Positions 5,394 through 5,912 of a stretch of 5,912 nt of DNA are shown here, piece by piece (position 1 is the stretch's first letter; each line of letters opens with the position of its first letter). Source of the DNA: an uncultured Eubacteriales bacterium (GTDB lineage: Bacteria > Bacillota > Clostridia > Oscillospirales > Oscillospiraceae); contig USQL01000123.1 of the NCBI GenBank assembly GCA_900556935.1, positions 1-5,912 of the forward strand. The letters run 5' to 3'. The position numbers and the translations under genes are program-made. The notes below the pieces were generated by a model. That model was not told the DNA's origin. It saw nothing but the letters and a program-made list of their open reading frames with translations, and searched no databases.

Positions 5394-5912
5394 ATGAGCA
5401 TCTTGCAGAACAAAATCGATTTTGTGGCCCTGATCTCTGTGACCCGGGCCAACGGCAATGGCGACCCATTGAACGGCAACCGTCCCCGCACCGACCTGAA
5501 CGGCTTCGGTGAGATTTCCGATGTATGCGTCAAGCGGAAAATCCGCAATCGGATGCAGGATATGGGAAACCCCATCTTTGTTCAGTCTGAGGATCGGTGC
5601 ACCGACGGCTTTGGAAGTCTGAGCGAGCGGGCATCTGCCGCATTGAAGGGAATCAAGGATCGGGAGGAATACGCCCGGCGCGCCTGCCAGACTTGGCTGG
5701 ATGTGCGCACCTTTGGCCAGGTGTTCGCCTTCAAGGACACAAAGGGCTTCTCCTGCGGTGTCCGGGGGCCGGTATCCATCCACCAGGCCTCCAGCATTTC
5801 CCCAGTGGAAGTTGAGTCCATCCAAATCACCAAAAGTGTCAACGGTGAAAAAAAAGGGAAAGACGAGAACCGTGCCTCCGACACCATGGGCATGAAGCAC
5901 TTTGTCCGCTTC
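5394..5912 (+). CDS. cas7: Cas7c (Csd2), Cascade backbone subunit, 3' truncated by the window
   Basis: Cas7 polymerises along the crRNA spacer and forms the Cascade backbone. The window holds the first 173 residues of an expected 280-300, with the reading frame open to the last base. Diagnostic Csd2 features are VTRANGNGDPLNGNRPRTD (16-34) with the NGDPLNGNRPR block, GEISDVCVKRKIRNR (39-53), DVRTFGQVFAFK (103-114), GVRGPVSIHQASSISPVE (122-139), QITKSVN (144-150) and the final MGMKHFVRF (165-173). The ATG directly follows the cas8c stop and has AGGAGG (5380-5385) eight bases upstream. Nothing suggests a defect in the visible part. cas4, cas1 and cas2 normally follow in I-C loci but are beyond the edge. 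Confidence 0.96.
   Translation, partial: MSILQNKIDFVALISVTRANGNGDPLNGNRPRTDLNGFGEISDVCVKRKIRNRMQDMGNPIFVQSEDRCTDGFGSLSERASAALKGIKDREEYARRACQTWLDVRTFGQVFAFKDTKGFSCGVRGPVSIHQASSISPVEVESIQITKSVNGEKKGKDENRASDTMGMKHFVRF

Overview
This window holds the front part of a type I-C CRISPR-Cas effector operon with its regulatory region. All genes read rightward: cas3 (472-2865), cas5c (2868-3599), cas8c (3600-5393) with an in-frame internal start for the small subunit Cas11c (5007-5393), and the first 173 codons of cas7 (5394 to the window end). The genes are almost contiguous: 2 bases separate cas3 from cas5c, and the next two stop codons directly abut the following ATG. Each has a good Shine-Dalgarno, so this is one tightly packed operon. 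The usual I-C continuation (rest of cas7, cas4, cas1, cas2, array) would lie to the right and is not in the window. The moderately GC-rich coding sequence, strong AGGAGG ribosome sites and protein character suggest a gut-type Clostridia (Oscillospiraceae-like) bacterium; this placement is an inference.

The part of most interest is the roughly 470-base, visibly more AT-rich region left of cas3. On the minus strand at 339-313 sits a solitary, shortened copy of a type I-C CRISPR repeat: GTC, a small hairpin, then GTGGATTGAAAT. It is preceded by a sigma70-like minus-strand promoter (TTGACT, 17 bases, CATAAT) whose predicted +1 falls on the first base of the repeat. It is followed by a 19-base spacer-like stretch and then a perfect 13-bp terminator-like hairpin (262-293). 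The first 14 bases after the repeat match the DNA just upstream of the cas promoter (399-386, minus strand) everywhere except position 6, the base that type I complexes flip out of the guide-target duplex. The target is flanked by CTC at the PAM position. This is the signature of a Cas-regulating crRNA-like RNA (CreR type): the assembled Cascade would be guided to its own promoter with too little pairing for cleavage and would repress cas transcription.

Working model: Cas5c trims guide RNAs, Cas8c, Cas11c and Cas7 form the surveillance complex, and Cas3 is recruited to degrade invader DNA. The divergent small RNA next to cas3 would set the level of the operon by feedback and would de-repress cas when ordinary crRNAs or an inhibitor occupy Cascade.

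Positions 1-261 contain no recognisable gene. They carry several hairpins (50-81, 103-116, 153-178, 201-217, 245-260) and a good minus-strand promoter (96-124) pointing out of the window.
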